From the NCBI GenBank assembly GCA_029207755.1, contig JARCOQ010000005.1, positions 63,127,414 to 63,191,413 on the forward strand: a stretch of 64,000 bases of DNA, given 5' to 3'. Shown here piece after piece: positions 12,215-35,584 of this stretch (position 1 is its first letter; each line of letters starts with the position of its first letter). The notes beneath the pieces were generated by a model. That model did no database searches and was not told the DNA's origin. It worked only from the letters and a program-made list of their open reading frames with translations. The DNA comes from Chamaea fasciata (taxonomy: Eukaryota; Chordata; Aves; Passeriformes; Sylviidae). The position numbers and the translations under genes are program-made.

Positions 12215-12815
12215 AGAAGCAGGACCTTCACCTCCTCTTTGTGACTTCCCTCACCCTGAACTAATCCACCATCCCCAGTCCTTGTGAGAGAAATTACCCC
12301 TGACTGGGTACTGTGATCTTGGTTCTGCCACTAATACTAGGAGACCTTCCTCCCCAGAAATCAAAGAGTGCTGTAAGGAGGTTCAGGCAAAGTCTCTCCT
12401 GTGCTTAGTGTGAACTCTTCTCAGAGACTAACTTTATCACCAAAAACCAAGGGTAGAAAAGGCTACAAACAATGGCCAAGAATTGTCACTGCTTTACAGA
12501 GTGCCTACAAAAACCCTACAGGATCAGAAACACAGCTTTGATACCTGTCTTTCCTCAGAAAGACAGAGCTCCTCGGAGCTCTGTTTGCTCAGTTTTTTTA
12601 TACTGCTAGATAATACTGTGATCACTTTCTCTATGGAGCCACACGGCTCCCATGGGTTACAGACGGTTTTACATGACAGTAGAAGGTCTTTGTTATTTCT
12701 TTCTCCAATCATTTTTGATCTTTGAAAAACAAAAGACAGTTGCTGAAGATACAGTGTCATTCTTGTCTGGTTGTATAATTTATACATATAATAAATTTCA
12801 GTGTAAAGTATTCAG
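12215..12815 (+). other. HMOX1 3' UTR with poly(A) signal
   Basis: About 600 bases follow the stop codon up to a canonical AATAAA at 12790-12795, so cleavage is expected near 12810-12820. A second AATAAA at 12919-12924 could give a slightly longer transcript. Two short inverted repeats (12561-12586 and 12633-12653) lie within this UTR. Confidence 0.75.
12561..12586 (+). other. Stem-loop in HMOX1 3' UTR
   Basis: ACAGAGCTCC (12563-12572) is followed after 2 bases by its exact complement (12575-12584), and a G-U and an A-U pair extend the stem. In RNA the loop would open to at least 4 bases. A second hairpin, GGAGCC-ACAC-GGCTCC, follows at 12635-12650. They may affect HMOX1 mRNA stability or localisation, but that is conjecture. 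Confidence 0.6.
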
Positions 12816-12819
12816 GCCT

Positions 12820-23858
<11,039 letters not shown>

Positions 23859-24092
23859 CCTCCCTTTCCCAGGCTGCAGGAGTGAGCTGATGCTGCTTGA
23901 CACCAGCCCAGGAGCAGGCAGAGTGCCCCTGGGAGTTGGGCCCTGCTCCTGAAAGAAGCTTTTCCTTGGGGGGCCAAAAAAGCCCCAGGCCTCCATCTTG
24001 AACCAGAGTTTGGGGTGGTCAGGGTGTCCTTTGTGTGCTCTGTTGCTGTGTCATGTCCATGTTTCTTTGAACTCCAAAAGCTTTTAGTTTGT

Positions 24093-24103
24093 ATTAAAAT
24101 AAA
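24093..24103 (+). terminator. MCM5 poly(A) signals
   Basis: Overlapping ATTAAA (24093-24098) and AATAAA (24098-24103) lie about 240 bases after the MCM5 stop, followed by GT-rich sequence. The MCM5 transcript should end at about 24115-24125. Confidence 0.85.
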
Positions 24104-24124
24104 ACCTGATGTTGGTAGCTCGGG

Positions 24125-25334
24125 ATCTTTGGCCCTGAGGGGCAGAGGGGATGGCTCTCCTTCCTCCTTCGGAGGGGGTGCAGTACTTTGGATAGAAAGG
24201 TGTCCCTCCTGCCTGCCCTCTGTTATGCACTTAATCTCACTCAGGCTCCAGCCTCATGAGCAGCACCAGCAGCCCTGAAGGCAGAAACTCATTTCTCACT
24301 CAGCGTTTGTCTATTAAGGCATAAAGCCTGTTGGCACAGGCTGTCCAATTGGGCTCAGCAGTGCAGAAGGCACTTTACCCACTCCCTGTGTGCAGTCTGC
24401 CACTTTCTTCTCCCTCAGCCAGTGGCAGTGAAGGAAATTATTTGCTGTTAGTTCCCTGCTCTTTGCTAATCCCTCTTTACCTTCTCCCAGGGCTGCAGCA
24501 GGGTGACCCTTTACCCTGCAGTGTTAAAGGGCTGTATGAAAGTCTTGCTGGAGGCATGGGCAGAGTTCCCTGCTTGCTCCAGTGAGGATGGGGATGCAGG
24601 ATAATCCCCATGGGCTATGTGCTCTCCAAAGTCCCTGCCACCTCCTGCTTTATGCCAGTGGACTTGGGGAGGATTGTCCCACACAGCAGCTGGACACTGC
24701 CCCAGGGTGTCCTTATGCAGCTGCTCACCCGTCTGCATTTGCAGCACAACCTTGCACTTAAGACTTGGCAGATTTTTGTTACTTCTAGCAAATTAGTAGT
24801 GGCTCTCTTCAGTGTTCTCACAAAGATGTATGGTGCTGGTAGCTCCCTGCTCAGCAGCTTGGGGCACCCTTGGCTGTGAGAACACTGGTGGGGGCCTTCG
24901 AAGAGAGCAGAGTGATGGGTGAGCAAAGATGCTGCACATCGTGGACAGGTTGGTGCCTGTGTCTGCTTTCAGGCTGAAAATCCCCAGGAGAGGTTTCAAT
25001 AGCAACAAACATTCAGGGCCAGCAGAGGGTACCAGAGTCTTGAGGATGCCAAATTGTAGCCCTGCTTGTGGCACTGCCTCCCTCTCCTAGAGGGGAAAGC
25101 AAGGGTTTCAGTGGGCTGTGGTGGGGTGTGCACTCAGTCTGGCAGCTGCCACGTGAGGGCTGGGCCCCACTGCAACACTTATGGGTTCAACAATATCCCT
25201 CTGCTCCTGGGTTTCGAGAGACACGTGGTGCACTCCTTAAGTGGTTGTGGAGTTGGAAGTCTGGAGGGGCTGGGGTGGTGGTGGCATGGGAAAGATTGGC
25301 TGCAAATTAGAGAAAGAGCCTTCTCTTCATTCTC

Positions 25335-25388
<54 letters not shown>

Positions 25389-27190
25389 TTGGGGACAGCC
25401 TTTGTGGAGGGCTAGATGGAAGAGAAGGCTGGCCCAGACTCCCAAAGAGTAGGCAGGGATAGGTCTCTCATTCTAGCGATTTTATTGCCCTGTGTTTTTG
25501 CATGTGCCAAGCACCTTGCAGTGTTCTTGGAGCAAGCAATGCTGGGACAAAAGGGGGCCCCTTCTTTTCCCTTTAGTAAAAAAAAAAGGCACCTTCTGTC
25601 CTCACAGTGCTCCCTGGGTGGAAGAATAAGAGAAGGATATTGCTGCTCCATGGAGGGGATCATCCCCAGGAAGAGAAGTGAACATGGGAGTAACGGCCAC
25701 ATCCTCCCCTAGAAGCCAAAGTTCTCCAGACTACCATTGTCTGTTAGAAAGCATCCTGCCCTCCTCACAAGCTTGCAGCATGAGGAGTGTCTCTCAGGGC
25801 AGGGTCAACACAGGCCTGCTGTTTTTCTGCCACCAGCCACAGCTCCTGCCGAGCTGTAGTAATGGGTCCTGCAGGTCTCAGCCCCTGCCACCATCCCACA
25901 AGTACCTCTGTCCTTGCTTTGAAGGTGCAGGCAGTATCTGTCTGTGGTCCTTCTTTTAGAGGTGCACAAGAGCACAGCTAACAGGGAAGTGAGTGTGGGA
26001 GTATGGGATCAGTACCTACAGCCTGCTGTTAATGCTGCCTCTGGAGGAGACTGAGCCTCTGTCCCCAGGCTTGAAAAGAACACCCAGTGATGGGGCTGTG
26101 TGGGGAGAGAGATGGGGATAGGGTAAGGGAACACAGTGCAAAGGGTTCTATTTCCACCACGTACCTTCCTTCCCTCCTTGCTTCCTTTCTTCCCTCAGAC
26201 ACCCCCTCATCATCACAATTTTTTTTTCTGTGGTGGAGCAAGAGGACATGGCTGGATTTTGGCTGCTGCTGGCTGCCAGTCGTGGCCATGTGTCATTCAG
26301 AGGTTTTAAATGAGCCATCATCTCCAGGAACATCAAGCTGTGCTGGGCGTTGGCAGGTGTGGAGGTTGGAAATTCTAATTTTTTAATGTTGCTTTCATGA
26401 CACGATAGAGAGCTAAGGCAGATTTCTATGGTGGAGATCAGAATGATTGATCTCTTCGTGCCAAGAAATGTGTTGATTATATGGTATGAGGTTATGTAAG
26501 TGTACACACGACTTGAAACAACATTGTTTAGCAATTAATGCATGCAGTGCTATCACAAGGAGCGGAGCTGGGATGTGCGCAACAGGTATTGTTTGGTACT
26601 TGAGATCACTGGTTAATGCTGACTTGTGTTGAATGTAGCACTGCAGGTGGAAATTTTGAGAGGAACGGCAGTTCTCAATTGGGTAGGTGCATGGCATACT
26701 TGATAAGGGATTGCTGATCCTGCTGGTGAAGATGACCAGATTTTTCCTCAAATCAAATGATAACTACTTGATAAAGGACCGTCATCCTCCTGGTGAAAGT
26801 GTCTCTTTTTGGTCTCATCTGAAGTTCTAGCATGCTGAGATTTGGGATAAAGTCCCTGTCCAAATGTCATTGGATGACCAAGAACACTGTTCTCAAATAC
26901 AATACTAACAGAGAGAGAAAAAACAGTCAAGCTTAGCCACTTACTTATCCTGCTGACCTGACCTTTTCCTTTCCTCACCTCAATGCTGTCTCTGGCACAG
27001 GAAGCCCCTTCCCTACCCAAACTTGGGTTGTTGCAGAAGATACCGAACTCTTGCCACAATGAATTAGTGCCCAAAGAACTTGCAGACTACATCTAATTCT
27101 GCATGAGATGGGTTAATCTGTGTGAGTGCATCACTCCAAAGAGATATGGGCCACTGGGCTCTTGGCAGCATTTTTGGTTGTCCGAAAACC
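24125..27190. other. Intergenic DNA 3' of MCM5
   Basis: No coding exon could be supported. The only clear structure is the 50-bp poly(T) tract at 25338-25387. The open frames present are short, lack splice context and overlap in several frames. Confidence 0.55.
25338..25387. repeat. Poly(T) tract, 50 bp
   Basis: Fifty consecutive T, flanked by CTCCAA and GTTGGGG. Neither flank resembles a retrocopied gene, and avian CR1 rarely makes poly(A)-tailed retrocopies. It is taken as a simple repeat. Confidence 0.9.
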
Positions 27191-27191
27191 T

Positions 27192-27403
27192 TCCCTAAGC
27201 TGCACCAGGGAAAGTTTAGTCTGCACACTAGGAGGAATTTCTTCACACAAAAGGTCATTGGAATGGGCTGCCCAGGGAGGTGTTTAAGGAAACACTGGGC
27301 ATGCTGCTTAGTACCATGGTCTAGTTGACATCGTGGTATTAGGTCATAGGTCAGACTTGATGATCTCAAAGGTCTTTTCCAATCTAGTTGATTTGTGATT
27401 CTG
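27192..27403 (+). mobile_element. Truncated CR1 LINE, 3' end
   Basis: The sequence follows the CR1 3' tail. It begins around TGCACCAGGGAAAGTTTAG, continues through TTTCTTCAC, GGAATGGGCTGCCCAGGGAGG, GACTTGATGATCTCAAAGG and TCTTTTCCAATC, and ends at GATTCTGTG, the decayed form of CR1's terminal octamer. It is a 5'-truncated, non-coding copy in + orientation. Relative to the usual tail it lacks about 30 bases after CCCAGGGAGGTG. Divergence is considerable, so it is not young. Confidence 0.85.
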
Positions 27404-27405
27404 TG

Positions 27406-30400
27406 AAGCTAATCAGAATATTTCTGTGAAATGTCAGTGGAGCTCCACTACTGTAAAATCCAGTAAAGCTGAGTCATCACATCTGCACCACTCAGATTTC
27501 TTCCATCTCTGTGTAGGATGAGAGTTGTTGCAATGCGGCAACATAACCTCTGAGCATGTTGTGAGTGTCACTTCCTCCATAAAATAAAACAGAACCAAAC
27601 TGCAGAGTGCTGAGGGCTATTGCTCAAGGATGTGAGATAAACACTGCCAAGTGGGATATGCCGACATGGGCAATGTGAGAAATAATCTCATCTGGTCCAG
27701 CAAGCACCAGTCTCAGACAAATGAAGCTGGGACTCCTTTCCCCTTTCTGCTGCTGACTTACTGGACTAGTTGAGCAAGTGATTATCTCTTTGCCTGTTCT
27801 GGATAATAACCTTTTTGGAGCACACATCACTTCTTACCATGATTTTGTGCAGTGCCTGACAGAACCAGTAGCCCAATCTCAGTGGCAGAGTTTACCTGCT
27901 GGCTTAAGTAATGTTAACACATTCTAAGGCTTCTCCAGCCCTTGTTAGGATGAGAAATAATCTCCTGCAGGCAAAGAAATTTCTGTGATTTGCTCTAGAC
28001 AATGCCAGAAAAGATCAAGAAACCAAGGAAGAGCGTGGTACAGCAATGCTGTGCTGCCATGTGGAACAGCACATCTGTCATGGGTCAGGGTGCCTCTGAA
28101 GTGCTCTGATGGGTGGGGCTCTGATGCTGAGTCTCAAGTCCTCTAAGTCTGGTTAACAGCCTGTATCTCCTAATTCTGGGCTAGGTTCCTTCAAAATCCC
28201 AAACCACTCATTCTCCCAACAGCAGTGACATACCAATGTCTGCTACCGGTCTTTGTCATGTTTTGCCATCCTTTTGCAACATCCTTTGCCCTTTCCTGGA
28301 CACATCTGCTCCAGGTCTCTCCCAGCAATCCCAGAGAGTCCATTTACTCCTCCTCCCCTCCACTTCATGCCTCATGCCTGCTCTCTCTTATTGCCTGCAT
28401 GGTCATCCCCTCTTATTTCCCTTCCTGGCCAGTGTGGTCTGTCCCATGCCATCTTACACAGTGCTTAGCAAAAGTCTCTCTGCTTCACAGGCAGGTAGGA
28501 CATCAGGACATAATTTGCTGGATCAACTCTCAGCACTGCCTGTTAGGAAGAGGACACCAAGGGACATTCCTCAGACAACACCCCCTGGACCATCTGCTGC
28601 TTCCTGTCCATTCCTCTTCTCCTTGCCCTTCAGCTTTCACCCAGCCGAGGTTCTCCACCTTCTCATCATTTATCTTCACCTTCTCTTGCCTCTCTTTTTT
28701 ATTTTTTCATAAAGTTTTTTTCATAAAGCTTTTTCTCAGACTGGTGTGGGGGCAATTTGGCCAGAAATCCCACAGATCCCTGGCCAGAAAAGCCAGGCAG
28801 CACTGGTTTATAAACCTTTTGGACCCTCAGAACAAAAGCAGGAGCACTGTCCTGCTTGCCTTGATCCCAGTGCTCGTGGTCTGCTTGCTGAGTGGGAAGC
28901 AGGTCAATCCATAGCTGGCCACACAGTGTGTGCCCGTCAGCACCCAGCACCTCTGCAGTTTAAATATGCATCTATAAATAGATGCACAGGCATCCATCCT
29001 TTCTGGAAATCCTTCACTTTATAGAGTCTGTCAGGTTTCAAACTGCACCTGGTACTTTTTAGACTCTGACCCAAATGATCAAAAAGGTGAACTTCAATAT
29101 TTCACTAGGGCTCTGGAGCTAAGTGCATAATGTTTAAGATATTTCTAAGGTTTTTGGAGAAACAGTTGACAGCTCATCTAGCATACACGTAATACCACTA
29201 TCCTAGAGCCTTGCATCAGAATAAGGTGCACATTCTACATCATCAGTTATCTTCCATTTCTGTTTTGTAATGAGGAGGTGTTTGGTGGTCTGCCCAGGAG
29301 TGCAGAAACTGTCACCAGTCTGGGAGGTTTGCCATTCATGTGGACCCAGCAGGTGAGGGGCGAGGGCATGAGCTGGGGAGAACTGAAGACACAGGGGAGA
29401 ACAGCTTTGACAACACCACATGGCTCTAATAAACTGCTCAGTGCCAGAGTCCTACGTACCTGATGCTCAGTCCAGATCTTTTGGCAGTGTAGCTGCTGCA
29501 ATGGGGGAACTACAATGACTGATTTACCTGGCTTCTCCTGAGTCAGGCAATTAAAATGTCATGGTTTCCACAGTAACATCACTACTGCCACGCTGCACCA
29601 ACATCACTTTACTGTACCCTATTCAGGTACAAATGCAACTTACAGTAATAGACAAATCACATGCAAAGAGGGTGAAGCTTCTGCTGTTGCATCTCTTGCA
29701 CTGGAGAAAAGGGTAATGCTAGGTCAGAGACCCAGCTCAGAAGGAGAAGCCCAGCATTCAAGTCCCTCTATGAGAAAAAACAGAAGACCTATTTGTTTGT
29801 GGCTCATGCTGCCTCCCCCAAACCCAGAGACACAATTTACAGTCGTGACTCCTTCACCTTTCTTGCTCCTCAGAGGATAAAATGGTTTCCTGTTTATTCC
29901 AATGGGCAGCTGTTTTATCCACAGGGGAAAGCAGCACTCATGGTTAATATGGCTGATGTCCAGACACGTTCTGCAGAAGTTGCTTGTTAGTTTGCTGGGC
30001 TGTCCAGCAGCTGTTGAATGTCCTGCCTTTGGGAATAGGAGACTCACAGGCAATTCTCAGATGCTAGAGCATGGGAGAGGACTTGTTCCCCCCACACTGG
30101 GATCAGAAGGCAAGGTAGAGGTCCTGAGGTCTTCTTCAACATCTGCCATGTGCTGAAGTATTTTAGGAGCTGTTAGGTTCTCCTCTGACTTCTTCACCTA
30201 GTTCATGTGTGCCCCAGAGATGTTCTGTGTTACCCATGGGGGAGCAGAGGCAATGCTCTGCCTCAGGGTCTCATAACCTCAGCAAATGCTGCTACACATG
30301 TGTTGAGGTTCACAGCTAAGGCTATGAGACAGCCCGGTCCAATGAGGGAAAATTCCTGGAGTCAGTGCCCAGGCAAGAGAAGTCATGGGGTGTAGACAAC

Positions 30401-31755
30401 CCTTGAAAATATGATCACCATAGGAGTCACTTTTCAGGCTGCTTTTGTGGTCACTTGGACAGAAGAAAATGTCCCAGGATGTGGAGGATGCAGCTCCCAG
30501 GAGGTTCTCTGCCAGACGTGCAGAGCCATAGGCCATAGGCCATTTTTGATCTCCTCCATCAGCCTGGAAGAGGCAGTTAAAATTGAATGCCCATGGGAAG
30601 GAAGCATCCTAGACAATTAAATGCCGGAGAAAGACAAAGCCTCATGCCCTCTGCTTCTGTATGTTCCTCTGTTGACATCAAGAGCATTCTCATGTTTACT
30701 TTTCTTCTTTGCATCTGCCTGCCAGGGCTGTGTTGGCTGTTTATGTTTTTTAATGCTACATTGACCCAGATTTGGAACAGGCAGGTGGTCATCCAGGCAG
30801 TGGGTTTGTATCTGACTCTGTTTATGCAGTCATCTATGAAATGCTGAAATGGAAAGAAATTAAAGCCTAATCTCCAGTGACCCATACACAGGCATCAGAG
30901 TCACCATCAGTCTGGAACTGGGGCACGGAGATACAGGCTGAAAAGTGGAGACCTGGCAAGAGCTGGCCTAATGAATCAGTTGTGCCCTCTGGTCAAGCCT
31001 TTGTTGGTACCAACCCAATATATTTACTCATTGGCTGTGCTTCTCAGCAGCACATCCTGTGTGCACCTCCAGGCTGGAAAAGATGCTGGCCCACGGGCAT
31101 TGGGCCAAGGGCTTTGGAGAACTCCTATTGAAATGGTAATTTGTTTTAAGCATGTCATAAGTAAGACATATAAAAAGAATGTGAATGGTTCTGTTCTGGG
31201 TCACAGCAAGCAGCAAGAAGTAGGTGAAACCTGTACAGTCCAAATGCCCGTAACTTCTCTGCTAGTTAATTTCTCTGCTTTTTCTGGCCACTTTTGTGGC
31301 ATCCCTCATGAAAAGGTGACAGCAGAGGAAAAGGAGCAGTGAGAGGCTGCCCAGGGCACCACTGGGTGCTGGGTGGGGCAAGGGAAACACACCAAATGGG
31401 AGCTGCTGGGAGGGGAGATATTGTGTAAAGCATGCCGGGGCAATCCCACTTCCCAGTCCTAAACTGGTTCCCAGACTGTTGCCCAGGTCTGTTATGATTG
31501 TGGTGATCACGTTTATTGCAGCAGGATGTCAGGAAGAGTCTGGGCCTTGCTATCTGGAAAGAAAGTAATCCCTGCTTCAGTGCATTTCGGCCAAATACAC
31601 TGACAAATAGCAGAGGTGAGGACTGTAATATGTTAGTGAGAGAAAAAGGGATTGCAGCGCTTCTCTGCAGAAGGAAAATGGGTTTCTGTTTAAGCATAAG
31701 TTAAATATCAGAGGAATGATGATCTTACAAATGAAACATAACACCTCCAGGGGCT
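27406..31755. other. Intergenic DNA without recognised genes
   Basis: No exon, RNA gene or mobile element was identified. The longest open frame (28225-28914, +) has a low-complexity hydrophobic composition, no recognisable domain and competing open frames, so it is not called. Confidence 0.5.
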
Positions 31756-31756
31756 T

Positions 31757-31937
31757 ATTCCTGTATCAGCCACTAATTTACTGTGTGACCTTCAGTAGTT
31801 CATTCAAGCTCTCTCTGCCTCCATCACTTTTTTTGTCAAACAAGCCCAGTGACAAATTCCTTTCTTGCAGAGGTCTTGTGAGGATTATGCATCTCCATGA
31901 GATCCTCATGGGATATATCAAAGGCAAAGTGTTTTCT
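31757..31937 (+). mobile_element. Ancient MIR-type SINE
   Basis: The order of motifs matches the MIR core and its 3' part: GCCACTAATTTACTGTGTGACCTT, then TTCATTCAAGCTCTCTCTGCCTC, then GAGGTCTTGTGAGGATTATGCAT and a weaker AAAGTGTTTT. MIR was active before the amniote radiation, so a copy in a bird is a very old, strongly diverged insertion. It is non-coding. Identification rests on remembered consensus and was not aligned. Confidence 0.72.
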
Positions 31938-34900
31938 CAACGGGATCTCATTTAATCTCCTCAGTGATGTAACGTGGCACATTAGCTCATTGTGCTAAGC
32001 CTGGAGCCTCCCACTCAGAGCCCATCCCACCTGCCTCACATGAAGGCGTGTGTTGCCCTTCCACAGCCACTTCTCAGCGCACTTCCTTCCTCTCCCCCTG
32101 CTTCCCTGGATATCTTTATAGCCTCCCTAACACCTCCGCCCTTGCCATAGCACGCCGGTCCTCACAGAAGACCCCCTTGCCTTGGCGCAGATAGGAAGAG
32201 CCAATCACTTCCCTCTAAAGAGACATGTTGCCTCAGCAACCAAAGTTTTGAAGTTGGGCAAAGTTCTGAAGAAAAATCCCAACCAATTGTGTTGGGAAAT
32301 GACACTTGGGAACAAATGTACCATGTTGCCATGGCAGCCTGAATACTTGCACAGAACTTGGTGTTTTGAAAATATAAAAAGACTGTGCTTCAAACTGGTC
32401 CAACTAACTTAATGCCTTTGCCAGGTAGCTGCACAATGCCAAGGGTCTGGCATTTGTGTTTTATACCTGGCATGTGGATGACTTCATCACTTCTGAAATG
32501 AAAGTAACGTCTGCTCTCAGTCTGACAGATGACTATTTGAGACCATAGGTTCTTCCAGGTTGCCTAGTCTGGTATTGATCTGTTAGGGTTATTTCTGTCC
32601 TTTGAACTCCATCAGTTCTTGGTTGTCTTGGTTTCCACATCTGTGTTTCATCTGTTATTTCATTTGGTACACTTCTATGCCTCAGTGTCTGGGCTAAAAA
32701 CAGCAGGTGATTTGTTCAAAAATACGAGTCCTCTTGCTAGTCCCACAGTCTTTTGAGCCATGAGGTGCATGAATGGCTTTCAGGGGACACAGACTTTTTC
32801 ATTCAGCACTGTGAGCTGAACCAAACATGATTTTTCTCTATCAGCTAGATGCCTTCTCCTAATTACAGTGAGGAAGAGGAGTTATCAGCCTGAAGGTATT
32901 CCTGTGCCTGTTAGACAGACTCACTTTGCAAACCCAAATGTGAACTGAATTCCTCTGAGAGTCTGTAAGACCATCCAGGCCTGGAGTTCACCACCATTTG
33001 CCCTAGAAAGGCCTGATTCTCATTTGGCAACTTCTTGGTAGGGCTTCCTGTGACCTAGGAAGTAAGAGCAGAAGAAGGACGAGAAATGGAATTTTGGTGA
33101 TCTGCTGCTGTTATTCTTCACTGTCGCAGGCAGCCAGCCCTCTGATAAAAGCAGTGTGGGTAGGAAAAGGACTGTGAGATGCAGCAGGGAAACAGGCACT
33201 GGTCCAGTGCTGTGAAGACTGAATCCCAGATGGTTCATAGAAGGAGGCAGATTCTCAGTATTGAGCTGAGAAATAACCTGACACCACATTTCATTCCTTG
33301 CTGGTGGAAAGCTAAGCATGAGAACAACCCTCTCAGCTGACCAGAGCAAATATGACTTTGGCAAAGTCAACTCTCCTCTGTTGGCAGGGAAACATCTCAC
33401 CTGAGGATCCACCATACTACGAGCGAGTGCAGCGAGACCACAGATGGACCCTCATGTGCCAGCTTGGGCTGAGCGCATGCACAGAGCATGAAGACGTGAG
33501 GACTTTCCACCTAGGCTGGGCCACAACCCAGAGATCACATTCCACCATCATCTGGGACTTTTCTTTGCCCCTTTTCCACAGGAGCGTGTTTCTAATTGCC
33601 CAATCCCCCCTTGCATGATATCATCTGGGGTTCTGCTTCATCATCCTTATAGCATCCTCCCCATTGCCCTGGGTGGTCCAGTGCTGGCTGCTTTTACTTG
33701 TAGGCTGTGTGGGAGTGACCTAATTTGGAGAAATTGTGGGAGAAGCATCAGGAAGCCCACAGGGAAGTGGGAATTTCTGTACTCCTTGGCAGAAGCTCAA
33801 GCCATGTATCCATCCCCTGCAGCTCCTCGGCGCTCTTCCCTGGGTCATCTACTCCGCTGGTCCATGTGTGCATCTCACCCCAAATGCTCCTCTCCAAGGA
33901 GACAGTTTATCTCAAGTGCTTTGGAGAGAGGAGTCACTGTTCCTAATTACTTGGCAGTACAGAGGTTTCTAGTCTCTCATTTCCCCTTGACAGTTTTATT
34001 ATGGAAGTATTCCTTACTCTGGGCTCTCTCCTTTGTGTTTTTGTGTGGCTTTTACAATAGGGGCTCTTCAGTGCTTGCTTCCAAGCAGCTCCAGTGAGAG
34101 ATTGGCTTCAGACAAAACACACAGCTGCCTCTGAAGAGACAAGCAGAGAAATGCCATTTGTTCTGTGAGGGCACACTCTGCTCAGTCCCAGCTCCCAAGC
34201 CTCCACTCCTACACCTGCCTTTTCTTCTCTTGGCCTCCACAACTGCAGCAGTGACAGGCTCCTCTTTGCAGCAGTCCTCTGCCCATGATATTTGGGACTG
34301 CCAGGCTGTGAGCTTCATCCCTCATGGAACTCCTCTCTGCCACTCCACCTAATTACTCTTTCTTATTTGCTGTTTGTACAGAGCCATGCCAATAGATGGA
34401 AAGGTATGCTACATACCCAGCAGGTGAAGATGGGATCTGGAAAATAAATGGAAAGAACATGAGGTCACTCTAAATATTCACTTCAAATAGATCCCTTGAT
34501 CTGAGCCTGTTGAGGTCTGAGGCAGTTTTGCTGGAGATCAATGACACAATTATTTAATAAAGAAATTTTTTTTAATCCATAATCATTAGTACATTTGAGA
34601 TTGTTCCAGTTTACTAGACAAGTAAGTGCTCAAGCCTACAGCAACCCCATTTAGGAGGTTTATTTTGTGCTGTGAGGGCTAAATACATTTCTGAGCCGCA
34701 CACTTTATAGACTTAGGCAGAAACCTCTTTTCAATCTACGCAAGAAAAAGCACAGAGAAGCGTCATTAACCAAAATTAAAGTATTGCCCTGCCCATGATC
34801 CTGTCCACCACATTTTGGTATTTTTTAAGGAATGGGTCGGTCTCCTCTCTGTGTACAAGGTATAAGGGTATCACAGTCACCCATGTGAGAACAGGACACT

Positions 34901-35547
34901 GAAAGTAGATTGTGTGTACCCCAGCCCAAGCCAGTCAACCTGCCCCAGGAGTGGAGGCTTTCAGGGAGTGGGATCTGTGTAGAGTGTTCAGAGAAGGAGT
35001 GAAGGTCTGTTTTGTGTTATGTTAGTATTTTTCATTTGTAGTTGTAGTTTCTGTTAGTAGGGATGAGCACATTGAATTGGTGGGAATGAAACAGAACTGG
35101 TTTTCTAAAGAAGTCCCAGTGGATCCGTGGTGGTTGCTTAGCTAATACTTTATTGCTCAGAGTTGACTCACTCTGTCCAGAGGGGACCTGATCAGCAGCA
35201 GCAGAATCTGCCTTGCAGGACAGAGCCTGGCGACATGGATTTTTCCCAGGATGGTGAAGATGACCACATGCTACTACCTCTGACAGTTCTTCACAGGACC
35301 AGTCAGGGAGGTTTCTGCAGTGGGGCTCCATGGTCGCCTGCAGTTTTGGTGCTTGGGTTTTGATATGTGAACAAGTTTGTGTGTGTGTGCACTCATCTGT
35401 AAGTTCTAAATTACTGTGCTGCTCATCCAAAAGACACTGTAGCTCCTTCTCAACACCCTTGAGAACTGCTGGCTGGAAACACTACCAGCATAAATAACCA
35501 GAGATTTCCCACATCCCAAAATAGGAAAATGGCTCCAATCTCTCACC

Positions 35548-35553
35548 TTTTTT

Positions 35554-35584
<31 letters not shown>
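35548..35584. repeat. T-rich tract
   Basis: Thirty-seven bases of T interrupted by only two C residues; low-complexity sequence. Confidence 0.9.

Noticed and set aside
25338..25450. Poly(T) as the tail of a minus-strand retrocopied gene
   Set aside because: The sequence to the right encodes nothing recognisable and has no target-site duplication; such retrocopies are rare in birds.
28225..28914. 229-codon + strand open frame
   Set aside because: No recognisable domain, skewed hydrophobic/Ser-Pro composition, overlapping open frames in another phase, and no promoter or splice context.
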